From NCBI GenBank assembly GCA_012517905.1, contig JAAYUE010000044.1, positions 1 through 60,866 on the forward strand: DNA of 60,866 nt, read 5' to 3'. Made by a program: the position numbers and the translations under genes. The notes under the pieces are model-generated. The model saw nothing but the letters and a program-made list of their open reading frames with translations. It was not told the origin of the DNA and searched no databases. This stretch comes from Clostridiales bacterium. GTDB taxonomy: Bacteria; Bacillota; Clostridia; Christensenellales; CAG-138. The stretch's first letter is position 1, and each line of letters opens with the position of its first letter. This document shows, piece after piece, positions 25,134 through 32,955 of this stretch.

Positions 25134-25334
25134 TCAGCGGTTATATTCGTGCTCTAGCGTGTACGGGTCGGTGACGACGGGCTTGCCGTCCCTGTCGAGC
25201 AGCGGCGTAAGCCCGCCCGCGTATCCCGCCGCGTGAAAGAGGTAATTCACGCCGGTCTCGCGGTCCACCCAGATCTCGTTGGACGCCATTGCACCCTTGG
25301 AATATACTTTGATGAAGCGATCGTCCTTGCCCAT
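25134..25334 (-). CDS. DUF6440 family small protein
   Basis: 66 residues matching DUF6440: DRFIKVYSKGAM, WVDRETGVNYLFHAAGYAGG, LTPLLDRDGKPVVT. GGGAGGG precedes the ATG at 25334; the longer open frame upstream is not coding. Found in many gut Clostridia; role unknown. Confidence 0.75.
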   Translation of the reverse strand: MGKDDRFIKVYSKGAMASNEIWVDRETGVNYLFHAAGYAGGLTPLLDRDGKPVVTDPYTLEHEYNR

Positions 25335-25452
25335 AATGAAACCCTCCCGAAGTGATTGACAGGATACGGTCAGTATATCATATTTCGTTCGGATGCTGGC
25401 CGCGCGGCGGACAAAGCGCCGCATATACTCACGATAACAGGGGAAACTGACT

Positions 25453-26391
25453 ATGCTGTATGAATTTTCGGACGCTCTGCGGCAGATCGAGACGGATCGG
25501 CTGGACGAGACGCGCCTGAGCGCGGGCGTCGTGACGCTCGACGCGCTCAAAGCAGGGCTCGCCGCGCGCGTCGGCTTCGGCGCGGCGCTGATCGAGGAGT
25601 GCGAAAAGACGGATGCGCGCTTTCGCTCCGCCGTCGAAATCGGGGACGGGCGGCTCTTTGCCGTCGTGTCCGTGCGGGACATCGCAAACGTCTACGGCGC
25701 GCGGGACCGCATCGGCCTGTTTGTGAAGAAAAACCTGTTACTGCTCGTCTCCCTGCGGGACGACGATCGGAGCATTCCGGCCGCGCTGGAGGAGACGGCG
25801 CGCCTTGTGAACCTGAAGACCGTGTCGCTCGAGCGGCTGATCTGCGTGTTTTTCGAGCGGCTGCTGAGCCGGGACGGGAGCGATCTGGAGAGCTTCGACA
25901 ATCGCATTGCGAGTATGGAAGCGCAGATTGAGAACGATTCGACCGGCAAAAGCTTCAACGGCGAAATCCTCTCGCTGCGGCGGCGCCTGCTCGTGATCCA
26001 CAGCTATTACGAACAGCTGCTCGACCTCTTCGACGCGATGCTCGAAAACGAAGCGGATCTCTTCCAGCCGAAAAATCTCTATCACTTTCGCACGGCGCGG
26101 GACAAAATCGCCCGCCTTTCGGCCAACACGCAGCTGCTTCGGGACAGCCTCGTGCAGGTGCGGGAGGCGTACATGGCCGCGCTGGACTACAACGCAAACC
26201 GCATTATGAAGGTGTTTACGGTGGTAACGACCGTGTTTCTGCCGCTGACGCTGATCGTCGGCTGGTATGGCATGAACTTCAAATTCATGCCGGAGCTCGC
26301 GAGCCGGTTCGGTTATCCGGCGGTGATCCTGCTGAGCGTGCTCGTCGTGGTGCTCAGCCTGATCTTCTTCAAGCGAAAGCGGCTTTTGTAA
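25453..26391 (+). CDS. CorA-family divalent metal transporter
   Basis: 312 residues: a soluble N-terminal domain with a long helical stalk (about 150-250), then two C-terminal membrane helices. The selectivity motif Y272-G-M-N is at the end of helix 1, followed by a short acidic loop and a basic tail (KRKRL). Expected to form a pentameric Mg2+/Co2+ channel. AGGGGAAA lies before the ATG. Nothing nearby suggests a special role. Confidence 0.87.
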   Translation: MLYEFSDALRQIETDRLDETRLSAGVVTLDALKAGLAARVGFGAALIEECEKTDARFRSAVEIGDGRLFAVVSVRDIANVYGARDRIGLFVKKNLLLLVSLRDDDRSIPAALEETARLVNLKTVSLERLICVFFERLLSRDGSDLESFDNRIASMEAQIENDSTGKSFNGEILSLRRRLLVIHSYYEQLLDLFDAMLENEADLFQPKNLYHFRTARDKIARLSANTQLLRDSLVQVREAYMAALDYNANRIMKVFTVVTTVFLPLTLIVGWYGMNFKFMPELASRFGYPAVILLSVLVVVLSLIFFKRKRLL

Positions 26392-26494
26392 GCGAACAGA
26401 TCCCGCACGGCGCGGTTGAACCCGCGGCGAGAATGTGCTAGACTGTTGATTCGTTCGGATGTAACGAGCGATTTCATTTGTCTGGAGTGCCCCG

Positions 26495-27844
26495 ATGAAA
26501 AAAGCCAAAAACACGTTTTTCTCGCTTGCTTTTCGCATGATCGGCTTTGGACTGCTGATCGGAATCGTGTTCCCGTACTTCATGCTGCTGCTCGGCGTGC
26601 CGCAGACGGTCGCGAGAAGCACGCTGTTTGTCGCTTCCTGCGCCATCGCGGGCGTGCTGGTCGGGTTTGTCAACATCGTCATTTCGCAGGTCACGGTGAA
26701 GAACCGGCTGACGTTTTTGACCGACAAGATGGACGAGGTGAAGAATTCGATCATCACGATCTCCGAAAACGGCAGGATCGGGGACTGCGACCCGGAGCAC
26801 TGCTGCATCGCGGTCGAGACCAGCGATGAATTCGGACGGAGCGCGCAGGCGTTCAACGAGCTGATCGCGTCGTTTGCCGACTCGCTTCGCATGCTGGACG
26901 ACATCAAGACCTATACGGCGATTTTCTCCGGCCAGCTCGATCTGCACGCGCTGGCGGAATATGCGCTTGAACGCGTGATGCAGGGGACCGGGGCGGACGC
27001 GGGCGCGCTGCTGTTTGAGCAGAACGGGGAGATCTGCGTGCTGCGCTCGTTTGGCATTCGGGATGCGGATTCGCTCGCGTCGGACCCGCATGTGCTCGGC
27101 GCGTTTACCAAGAGCGCGTCCTATCGGCTCGATCACCCGGACGAGGTGATCGTTGAGAGCACGCTGACGCAGTTTCACCCCAAAGAGGTGATCATCGAGC
27201 CGGTGCTGTTCAAAAGCGTTCCGATCGCGGTCATCCTGCTGGCAAAGGCCGCGCCGTTTCAGGCCGATTATTCCAGACAGCTGGCCATTTTCACGCAGAG
27301 CCTCGCCGTCGCGCTGCACAACGCGCTGGAGCACGAGCAGCTGCAAAAGCTCGCCGCGCTCGACCCGCTTACGGGCATCCTCAACCGCCGCTTCGGCATG
27401 CTGCGCCTGCGGGAAGAGTACTCCCGCTCGGTGCGAAAAGGGTTGCCGCTCGGCGTGCTGATGATCGACATCGACCACTTCAAGCAGGTGAACGACGTTT
27501 ACGGCCACGTCGTGGGCGACCGCGTGCTTCGCGATATCACCGCGCTGATTCGTCATGGCATGCGCGAAGGCGACATTCTGCTGCGCTACGGCGGGGAGGA
27601 GTTTTTGCTGATTCTGCCCGGCGCCTCGCGCGAGGACGTCTACCTGGTGGCCGAGCGGGTGCGCTATCTCGTGCGCGACCACAAGACGCAGTATGGCGAA
27701 AATCAGATCGGCGTAACCGTCAGCGCGGGCGGGGATTCCATGCCGGAGACGTCCGTCGCCAGCGAGCAGGAGTTGATCGAATGCGCGGACAACGCGCTTT
27801 ACCATGCAAAAAACGCGGGCAGGGATCAGGTCTCGATCAATTGA
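26495..27844 (+). CDS. membrane diguanylate cyclase with GAF-like sensor
   Basis: 449 residues: two membrane helices (about 8-30 and 40-62), a HAMP-like linker, a GAF-like domain (about 150-280) and a GGDEF domain. The active site is G366-G-E-E-F370, competent for cyclic-di-GMP synthesis. The inhibitory site R357-E-G-D360 lies exactly five residues upstream, so product feedback is expected. The only cyclic-di-GMP enzyme in the window; the Tad pilus operon is a possible but unproven downstream target. Confidence 0.88.
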   Translation: MKKAKNTFFSLAFRMIGFGLLIGIVFPYFMLLLGVPQTVARSTLFVASCAIAGVLVGFVNIVISQVTVKNRLTFLTDKMDEVKNSIITISENGRIGDCDPEHCCIAVETSDEFGRSAQAFNELIASFADSLRMLDDIKTYTAIFSGQLDLHALAEYALERVMQGTGADAGALLFEQNGEICVLRSFGIRDADSLASDPHVLGAFTKSASYRLDHPDEVIVESTLTQFHPKEVIIEPVLFKSVPIAVILLAKAAPFQADYSRQLAIFTQSLAVALHNALEHEQLQKLAALDPLTGILNRRFGMLRLREEYSRSVRKGLPLGVLMIDIDHFKQVNDVYGHVVGDRVLRDITALIRHGMREGDILLRYGGEEFLLILPGASREDVYLVAERVRYLVRDHKTQYGENQIGVTVSAGGDSMPETSVASEQELIECADNALYHAKNAGRDQVSIN

Positions 27845-27882
27845 CCGGAACTGTCCTCCAATAGACAAGTCCGCAAAACCGT

Positions 27883-27912
27883 AAGACGCGGCCGGAATTC
27901 CGGCCGCGTCTT
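27883..27912. terminator. bidirectional terminator
   Basis: AAGACGCGGCCGGAA is followed directly by its perfect complement, with T5 after. It separates the converging cyclase and glycosidase-family genes. Confidence 0.85.
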
Positions 27913-27932
27913 TTTGCGCTGATATGTTTGCG

Positions 27933-28916
27933 TCAGTTGAAGTAGATGATGTCTCCGGACTCGCGCCCGCCCTTGTACGGCTGGTTGATCACCTGACCGC
28001 GGAACATCATTACGGCGGTCGCCCCGCCGTCGAGATTGTAGGCCGTTTTGCAGCCGAGCCGTTCAAACAGCGCGGACAGCTCCGAAAGCCGCATGCCGAC
28101 GGAATATCCGCTCTGCCTGCCGTCCACGACGACGAAGCAGTAGTGCCCCGGGGCATAGTATCCGACCGCGCTGCGCGGGTGCCGGTCGGTCAGCTGGGAA
28201 TCGAACTGTGTCAGCTTCGCTCCGGTTTCGTCAAGCAGCGGCGGCCCGAACGACCAGGCCTGCCAGACGCCGCGGGAAAGAGCGTCCGAGAGGTTGAAAG
28301 AAGCCGAGTCGTAGGTTTTCATCTCGCCGTCTTGATAGAGGATGCAGACGTCGCTGTTGGCCGCGTCGCGATAGAGCGTGCCGTTTCGGACCACGACGCC
28401 GAGGCTTCGCGCGCTGTAATAGTCTCCCGTGACGGCGAACACCGCGCCGACCCGTTCCGAGGTGGTGAGCGGAAACTCATAGATGCTCTTGCCGTAGGTG
28501 TCTTTGGCGAACGCGGTTTTCAGCGCGTCGATGGTCTTTACATATACGTCCGCGACAAAATAGGTCACGCCGTTTTCCTGCACGCGGGTGATCGCGATGC
28601 GCACCGCGTCCGTCTGGTAGCTGTAGAGCGCGTCCGCGCCGGTGTCAAAGGCCGGAAACGACGCGGAGAAGTCGCCCGGCACGGGCGTAGCCGACGGTTC
28701 GGGCGTTGGGGACGCGGCGGGGACTGCGGTCGGCGTCGGCGCAGCGGCGGCATAGAGCGCGGCGCTGACCGGCTGGAGCTTTCGCGGCAGCACATGGTGA
28801 AACAGCGCGAACACATTCAGCGCGACGGCGAAGAGGACGAAATCCCGAAGGACGATCTTCCAGCCCTTCGTGCGCCGTTTGCTTCTGTGCCGCCGGTGTG
28901 CCGCTGTTCGCCCCAT
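27933..28916 (-). CDS. membrane-anchored phosphodiester glycosidase (NAGPA) family protein, copy 1
   Basis: 327 residues: a basic N-terminus (HRRHRSKRRTKGWK), one membrane helix (about 23-45), a Thr/Pro/Ala linker (TPTAVPAASPTPEP) that should cross the wall, and a NAGPA domain (about 90-325). Family features include FAVTGDYYSAR, VRNGTLYRD, FVVVDGRQSGYSVGM and NLDGGATAVMMF. Relatives remove a capping sugar from phosphodiesters or act in exopolysaccharide metabolism. GGAGG 8 bp upstream fixes the ATG at 28916. It is a paralogue of the gene at 31366, on the other side of a two-component system with which it shares promoter repeats. Confidence 0.85.
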   Translation of the reverse strand: MGRTAAHRRHRSKRRTKGWKIVLRDFVLFAVALNVFALFHHVLPRKLQPVSAALYAAAAPTPTAVPAASPTPEPSATPVPGDFSASFPAFDTGADALYSYQTDAVRIAITRVQENGVTYFVADVYVKTIDALKTAFAKDTYGKSIYEFPLTTSERVGAVFAVTGDYYSARSLGVVVRNGTLYRDAANSDVCILYQDGEMKTYDSASFNLSDALSRGVWQAWSFGPPLLDETGAKLTQFDSQLTDRHPRSAVGYYAPGHYCFVVVDGRQSGYSVGMRLSELSALFERLGCKTAYNLDGGATAVMMFRGQVINQPYKGGRESGDIIYFN

Positions 28917-28946
28917 GCGCGCCTCCCTATGCAAAAATCTCTGCAA

Positions 28947-29002
28947 AGGATAGCACCGGAAGATGAGAAACGCGGGGGAGAACCATGAGAACTGCATGAG
29001 AA
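28947..29002 (-). promoter_or_regulatory. promoter of copy 1 with TTCTCAT repeats in 11-bp phase
   Basis: Read on the minus strand, TTCTCAT occurs at 29002-28996, 28991-28985 and 28969-28963, that is at steps of 11 and 22 bp. After the last repeat come 10 bp and TATCCT (28952-28947), preceded by TG to form an extended -10. No good -35 is present, as in activator-dependent promoters of OmpR-type regulators. Confidence 0.65.
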
Positions 29003-29018
29003 ACCGGCATAAAAAACA

Positions 29019-29038
29019 GCCCCTCTGTTCGGAGGGGC
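29019..29038 (-). terminator. terminator of the sensor kinase gene
   Basis: GCCCCTC pairs with GAGGGGC around a 6-nt loop; on the minus strand it is followed by TGTTTTTT. Confidence 0.75.
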
Positions 29039-29057
29039 CGCTACGCGGTTGATTCGG

Positions 29058-30443
29058 TCAGTTCGGAATCGTCACGGTGACGGTCGTACCTTTGTCCGGC
29101 TCGCTCTCTGCGCGGGCGCCGCCGCCGTGCGCCTGCGCGATGGCCTGCACGATGGAAAGCCCGAGCCCCATGCCGCCCGTTGCGCGGGCGCGCGCCTGAT
29201 CGACGCGGTAAAACCGCTCGAAGACATGCGCGCAGTCCTCTTGGCTCATTCCCACGCCGCTGTCGTGCACGCTGAGGGAAACGCCGCCCTCCGCGCGCGA
29301 AAAGCCGAGCGTGATCGAGCCGCGCTCGGGCGTGTACTTGACGCTGTTGTCGATCAGCGCGCGCAGCATCTGCCGGATCATCGCGCGGTCCGCGTTCATC
29401 GTGTCGTCTTCCGGCAGCGGCGCGAGTTCGTATGCGTGCGCCGGGTCGATGAGCGCCTGTTCCTCGAGAAGCTCGCCAAAGAGCTCGCCGACGGAGAATG
29501 CGGAGAGGTTGAGGCTGGTCTGCGCGTTGTCCCAGCGCGCGAGAAACAGCAGGTTTTCCACAAGATCGCTCATATACTCCGTCTGCTGCCCCAGCGCGCG
29601 GATGCTGTCCTGCCGGACGGCCGGATCTTCCGCGCCCCAGCGGGCGAGCAGGTCCACGTTTCCCTGCATGACGGCCAGCGGCGTGCGCAGCTCGTGCGAA
29701 ACGTCCGCGACGAAGCGCCCCTGCTGATGATATGCCGCCGAGACGCGCTCCAGCATGCCGTTGATCGTGAGCGCGAGGCTTTTCAGCTCGTCGTCCGGCT
29801 CCGGCACCTCGAGCCGCGCGTCCAGCGTGGAACTGCCGATCTCGTTTGCCTCCGCAATCATCTGCCCGATGGGCGCCAGGATGCGGCGGCTCGCCTTCCG
29901 GCTGACCAGCAGCGCGATGAGCGCGCCGGCGGCGTTCGCGCCGAGCAGCAGGACGCCGAGCAGCTTGAGAAACGACGTTTCGCTCGACATGCTGTAGACG
30001 AGGCTGAGCCTGCCGTAGGACGCGCCGCGTTCGGTGATCGGTGCTTCGGCGTGCAGCATCAGCTTGTCGTGATACAGAAACGCCGCGGGAGAATGCCCGC
30101 CCTTGCCGTGCAGATTGTCCGGCAGGGGAAAGTTGAGCACGCGGTTGATCAGGCGCCCGTCCTGATCGTAGACGAAGATGGAAAGGTTGGCGTCCGTGTT
30201 GAGTTCGTTCAGCACTTCGGGGCTGGAAAGCGATTCGCCTTCCTCCAGTTCTTCGATGAGGTTGTCCCCGATGAGCTCCATGGTGTTTTCCAGATGGTCC
30301 GACTGCTTGAGCAGCTGATAGCGAAACGCCAGCAGAAAGATCCCCGCGGAGAGCAGGAAAAAGATCGCCGTAAACAGCGCGGCGTATACCTTGGTCAGGC
30401 GGTTGCTGAGTTTACTCCTGGCGCGTTTTGTCGCGAATGACAT
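29058..30443 (-). CDS. sensor histidine kinase
   Basis: 461 residues: two membrane helices (about 18-40 and 160-185) with a 120-residue extracytoplasmic domain, a HAMP domain, a HisKA box (FVADVSHELRTPLAVMQ), and a HATPase with DSGVGM and GGMGLGLSI. The ATG at 30443 has GGGGGAT 8 bp before it and overlaps the regulator gene by 32 bp. Partner of the OmpR-type regulator encoded just upstream. Flanked by two glycosidase-family genes. Confidence 0.88.
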   Translation of the reverse strand: MSFATKRARSKLSNRLTKVYAALFTAIFFLLSAGIFLLAFRYQLLKQSDHLENTMELIGDNLIEELEEGESLSSPEVLNELNTDANLSIFVYDQDGRLINRVLNFPLPDNLHGKGGHSPAAFLYHDKLMLHAEAPITERGASYGRLSLVYSMSSETSFLKLLGVLLLGANAAGALIALLVSRKASRRILAPIGQMIAEANEIGSSTLDARLEVPEPDDELKSLALTINGMLERVSAAYHQQGRFVADVSHELRTPLAVMQGNVDLLARWGAEDPAVRQDSIRALGQQTEYMSDLVENLLFLARWDNAQTSLNLSAFSVGELFGELLEEQALIDPAHAYELAPLPEDDTMNADRAMIRQMLRALIDNSVKYTPERGSITLGFSRAEGGVSLSVHDSGVGMSQEDCAHVFERFYRVDQARARATGGMGLGLSIVQAIAQAHGGGARAESEPDKGTTVTVTIPN

Positions 30444-31104
30444 AGCCGATCCCCCGTACCGTTTCGATGATTCTGTTTTCGTCCGTGTCGCGGATGCGGT
30501 TTCGCACATAGCGCACGTATACGTCCACCACGTTGCTGCTGCCCGCGTAGGAATACCCCCAGACGTGGTTGAGGATCTGGTCGCGCGTGAGCACGATGTC
30601 GCGGTTTCGCAGCAGGTATTCCAAAAGATCGTACTGCGTTTTTGTCAGATCGACCCGCTCCCCGCCGCGCGTCACCTGCCGGGAAGACGGCGCGACGACG
30701 AGATCGCCGAGCGACAGCGCGTCGCCCTGCGTCCCCTGCGCGGCGGGATCGGCGGTGCGCAGCACCATGCGGATGCGCGCGAGCAGCTCCTCGATGTGAA
30801 ACGGCTTTGTGATGTAGTCGTTCGCGCCGGTGTCGAGGCCGTTGACCTTTTCCATCACCGCGTCCCGCGCCGTCACGAGGATGACGGGCACGCCGCTCTC
30901 TTTGCGCAGGCGCCGGAGCACCTCGATGCCGTTGAGCTCGGGCAGCATCACGTCCAGCAGCACCAGATCGTATTCGCCGGTGAGCGCCAGCTCGAGCCCG
31001 CCGCGCCCGTTTGCGCAGCTTGCGGTCTGGTAGCCTTCGTGCTCCAGTTCGAGTGTGAGAAAGCGTACGATCTCCGCTTCGTCTTCTATGATCAGGATGC
31101 GCAT
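30412..31104 (-). CDS. OmpR-family response regulator
   Basis: 230 residues: a receiver with phosphoacceptor D51 (LVLLDVMLP) and K102 region (DYITKPFH), then a winged helix ending VRGIGYVIRDK. It is the obvious candidate to bind the TTCTCAT repeats found before its own gene and before both NAGPA-family genes, because OmpR-type regulators bind direct repeats in roughly 10-11 bp phase. Confidence 0.9.
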   Translation of the reverse strand: MRILIIEDEAEIVRFLTLELEHEGYQTASCANGRGGLELALTGEYDLVLLDVMLPELNGIEVLRRLRKESGVPVILVTARDAVMEKVNGLDTGANDYITKPFHIEELLARIRMVLRTADPAAQGTQGDALSLGDLVVAPSSRQVTRGGERVDLTKTQYDLLEYLLRNRDIVLTRDQILNHVWGYSYAGSSNVVDVYVRYVRNRIRDTDENRIIETVRGIGYVIRDKTRQE

Positions 31105-31169
31105 AGCTTTGCTTTTCCTTCCAAACGTGATCGCCGGGGATTGTCCGGCCCCGCCGCGGCTCTCTTTTC

Positions 31170-31214
31170 ATTATATCTGCAAAGCGGGGCGATTCAATGA
31201 GAATCGCATTAGAA
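31170..31214 (-). promoter_or_regulatory. promoter of the two-component operon with TTCTCAT repeats
   Basis: On the minus strand TTCTAAT (31214-31208) and TTCTCAT (31203-31197) are 11 bp apart. They abut TTGAAT (31197-31192) and, after 16 bp, TATAAT (31175-31170). This fits autoregulation. Confidence 0.6.
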
Positions 31215-31296
31215 TTTGCCGTGAACCGGCGCGACAGAGCGAATATCGGGCGCAAATTTCACAAAAACCGCTTGCTTTGGGCGGCCTATCATGCAA

Positions 31297-31341
31297 TTCT
31301 CATGTTGCGCTCGCGCGATTCTCATTCGCGGCGCGTAGCAT
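31297..31341 (+). promoter_or_regulatory. promoter of copy 2 with TTCTCAT repeats
   Basis: TTCTCAT at 31297-31303 and 31319-31325 are 22 bp apart, with a weak CGCTCGC at the 11-bp midpoint. Ten bp after the last repeat comes TAGCAT (31336-31341), the same 10-bp distance as in the promoter of copy 1. Confidence 0.6.
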
Positions 31342-31365
31342 GGGGGCGAAAGGTGAGGGCCTGCG

Positions 31366-32418
31366 ATGGAACGCGCGCATCCGGACATAAAACGAGAAAA
31401 ATCTTCCGCCGCTTTTGTCATTGCGCGGGATGTTGTTATCTTTGCCGCATGTATGCTCACGGCGGTGCTGCTTGCGCTTGCCGCGGCGCGCGCGGCAAGC
31501 GCAAGCGCGGCAGCCGAGGCGCCCGTTCAAACGGCGGACGTCGCGGTCTTTGAGCAGGTGCAGCAGCCGCCTACGCCGGGGCCGGCGCTGTCCGCCGCGG
31601 CGGAACGCGCCGCTTCTTCTGCGCTGGAAGAGACGCCGCAGCCGACGCCGGAGCCGACCCAAGCCGCCACCGCGAACGGGGATTTTTCCTCGGTCTTTCC
31701 GGGCGATGACACCGGCGCGGGCGCATATCTGAGCCACCAGAGCGACACGCTGCGCGTCGCGATTCAAAAGGTGCAGAAAGACGGCGTGACCTACTTTGTC
31801 GCGGACGTGTGGGTAAAAAATATCGACGTGTTCGGCACGGCGTTTGCCAAGGGAAGCTACGGGCGCGGCCTGCACGAGATGCCGCTGAAGATCGCCGGGG
31901 ACAACAAGGCGGTGTTCGCCGTCTCGGGCGACTATTACGGCGCGCGAGAACAGGGCGTCGTGGTTCGAAACGGCACGCTGTATCGGGATGTGATGAGCGA
32001 TGACGTCTGCGTGCTGAATCGGGACGGGACGCTGAACGTATACCGAAAAGGTTCGTTCTCGCCGCTGGACGCCATAGACGGCACGGTCTGGCAGGCGTGG
32101 GCGTTCGGGCCGATCCTCGTTGAAAACGGCGTGGCGAGCGACACCTCCGCCAGCAAAATCAAGGTGAAGAACCCGCGCAGCGCGATCGGCTATTACGAGC
32201 CGGGACATTACTGCTTCATCGTCGTGGACGGCAGGCAGAACGGGTATTCCGACGGCATGACGCTGGACGAGCTGGCGCAGACGTTTGCGCAGCTCGGCTG
32301 CAAAACGGCTTACAATCTCGACGGAGGCGCAACCGCGATGATGGTGTTTGAAGGCGCGGTGGTCAACCGCCCGACAAACGGCGGACGCTCTTCGAGCGAT
32401 ATCATCTGTTTTTCATAA
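31366..32418 (+). CDS. membrane-anchored phosphodiester glycosidase (NAGPA) family protein, copy 2
   Basis: 350 residues: a cytoplasmic start, one membrane helix (about 22-42), a long Ala/Pro/Thr-rich linker (to about residue 110) and a NAGPA domain closely similar to that of copy 1 (FAVSGDYYGAREQGVVVRN, NPRSAIGYYEPGHYCF, NLDGGATAMMVF). Roughly half the residues of the domain appear shared. GGTGAGGG precedes the ATG. It probably starts an operon with the small membrane protein that follows after 24 bp. Substrate unknown; a cell-wall or capsule phosphodiester is a guess. Confidence 0.85.
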   Translation: MERAHPDIKREKSSAAFVIARDVVIFAACMLTAVLLALAAARAASASAAAEAPVQTADVAVFEQVQQPPTPGPALSAAAERAASSALEETPQPTPEPTQAATANGDFSSVFPGDDTGAGAYLSHQSDTLRVAIQKVQKDGVTYFVADVWVKNIDVFGTAFAKGSYGRGLHEMPLKIAGDNKAVFAVSGDYYGAREQGVVVRNGTLYRDVMSDDVCVLNRDGTLNVYRKGSFSPLDAIDGTVWQAWAFGPILVENGVASDTSASKIKVKNPRSAIGYYEPGHYCFIVVDGRQNGYSDGMTLDELAQTFAQLGCKTAYNLDGGATAMMVFEGAVVNRPTNGGRSSSDIICFS

Positions 32419-32442
32419 AAACCGGACTCGGGAGGGAACGAT

Positions 32443-32871
32443 ATGCTGAATAAACAACGCATCTGGGGCTTTTTCGCGCATGCGAGCATCATCGTCGGCA
32501 TGATGTTCGTGGTGTTCTTCGTGATCGACCGGTTCAATCCGGCGATGGAGTTTTTAACGAGCAGCCTGAGCAAGTGGCTGATTCTGTTTCTCGCGGTCTG
32601 CGCGATGGCAAACGGGCTGTTTTCCGCGGTGCTGCTGTTTCAGCGGCTGAGGCGGCATGAGGAAAAGCAAACCGCGTCGCATGCGGCCGCGCCGGGTCGG
32701 CCCGAGCGCGCGCTGCCGCCGCAGGATCTGCGCCAGTATGGATACGCCGGCGGCTATTCCCCGCGGCAGCGGCCGCAGCCGGACTATGCCGGCGGCCGCG
32801 CATATCCCGCGCAGCGCGCCGGAACGGACGCGTCCCCCCTTCCGCCCGCGGGCGGCGGACGCCGAGCCTGA
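32443..32871 (+). CDS. small membrane protein with Pro/Gly/Arg-rich tail
   Basis: 142 residues: two membrane helices (about 8-28 and 42-64) and a cytoplasmic tail of 70 residues rich in Pro, Gly, Arg, Gln and Tyr (YGYAGGYSPRQRPQ), likely disordered. GGGAGG precedes the ATG. No known domain recognised. Probably co-transcribed with the glycosidase-family gene. Confidence 0.65.
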   Translation: MLNKQRIWGFFAHASIIVGMMFVVFFVIDRFNPAMEFLTSSLSKWLILFLAVCAMANGLFSAVLLFQRLRRHEEKQTASHAAAPGRPERALPPQDLRQYGYAGGYSPRQRPQPDYAGGRAYPAQRAGTDASPLPPAGGGRRA

Positions 32872-32927
32872 CAAGCAAAGGCAAAAGAACGCATCCCTCT
32901 CCCTGTGTGCAAACCCGATCCGTTCGC

Positions 32928-32933
32928 TATAAT
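32928..32933 (+). promoter_or_regulatory. -10 element before the GH94 gene
   Basis: TATAAT ends 5 bp before the AGAGGAGG ribosome site, so the message would have a very short leader. The -35 is weak (TGTGTG, 18 bp before). Confidence 0.4.
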
Positions 32934-32955
32934 GGGAAGAGGAGGATGCCGACCC

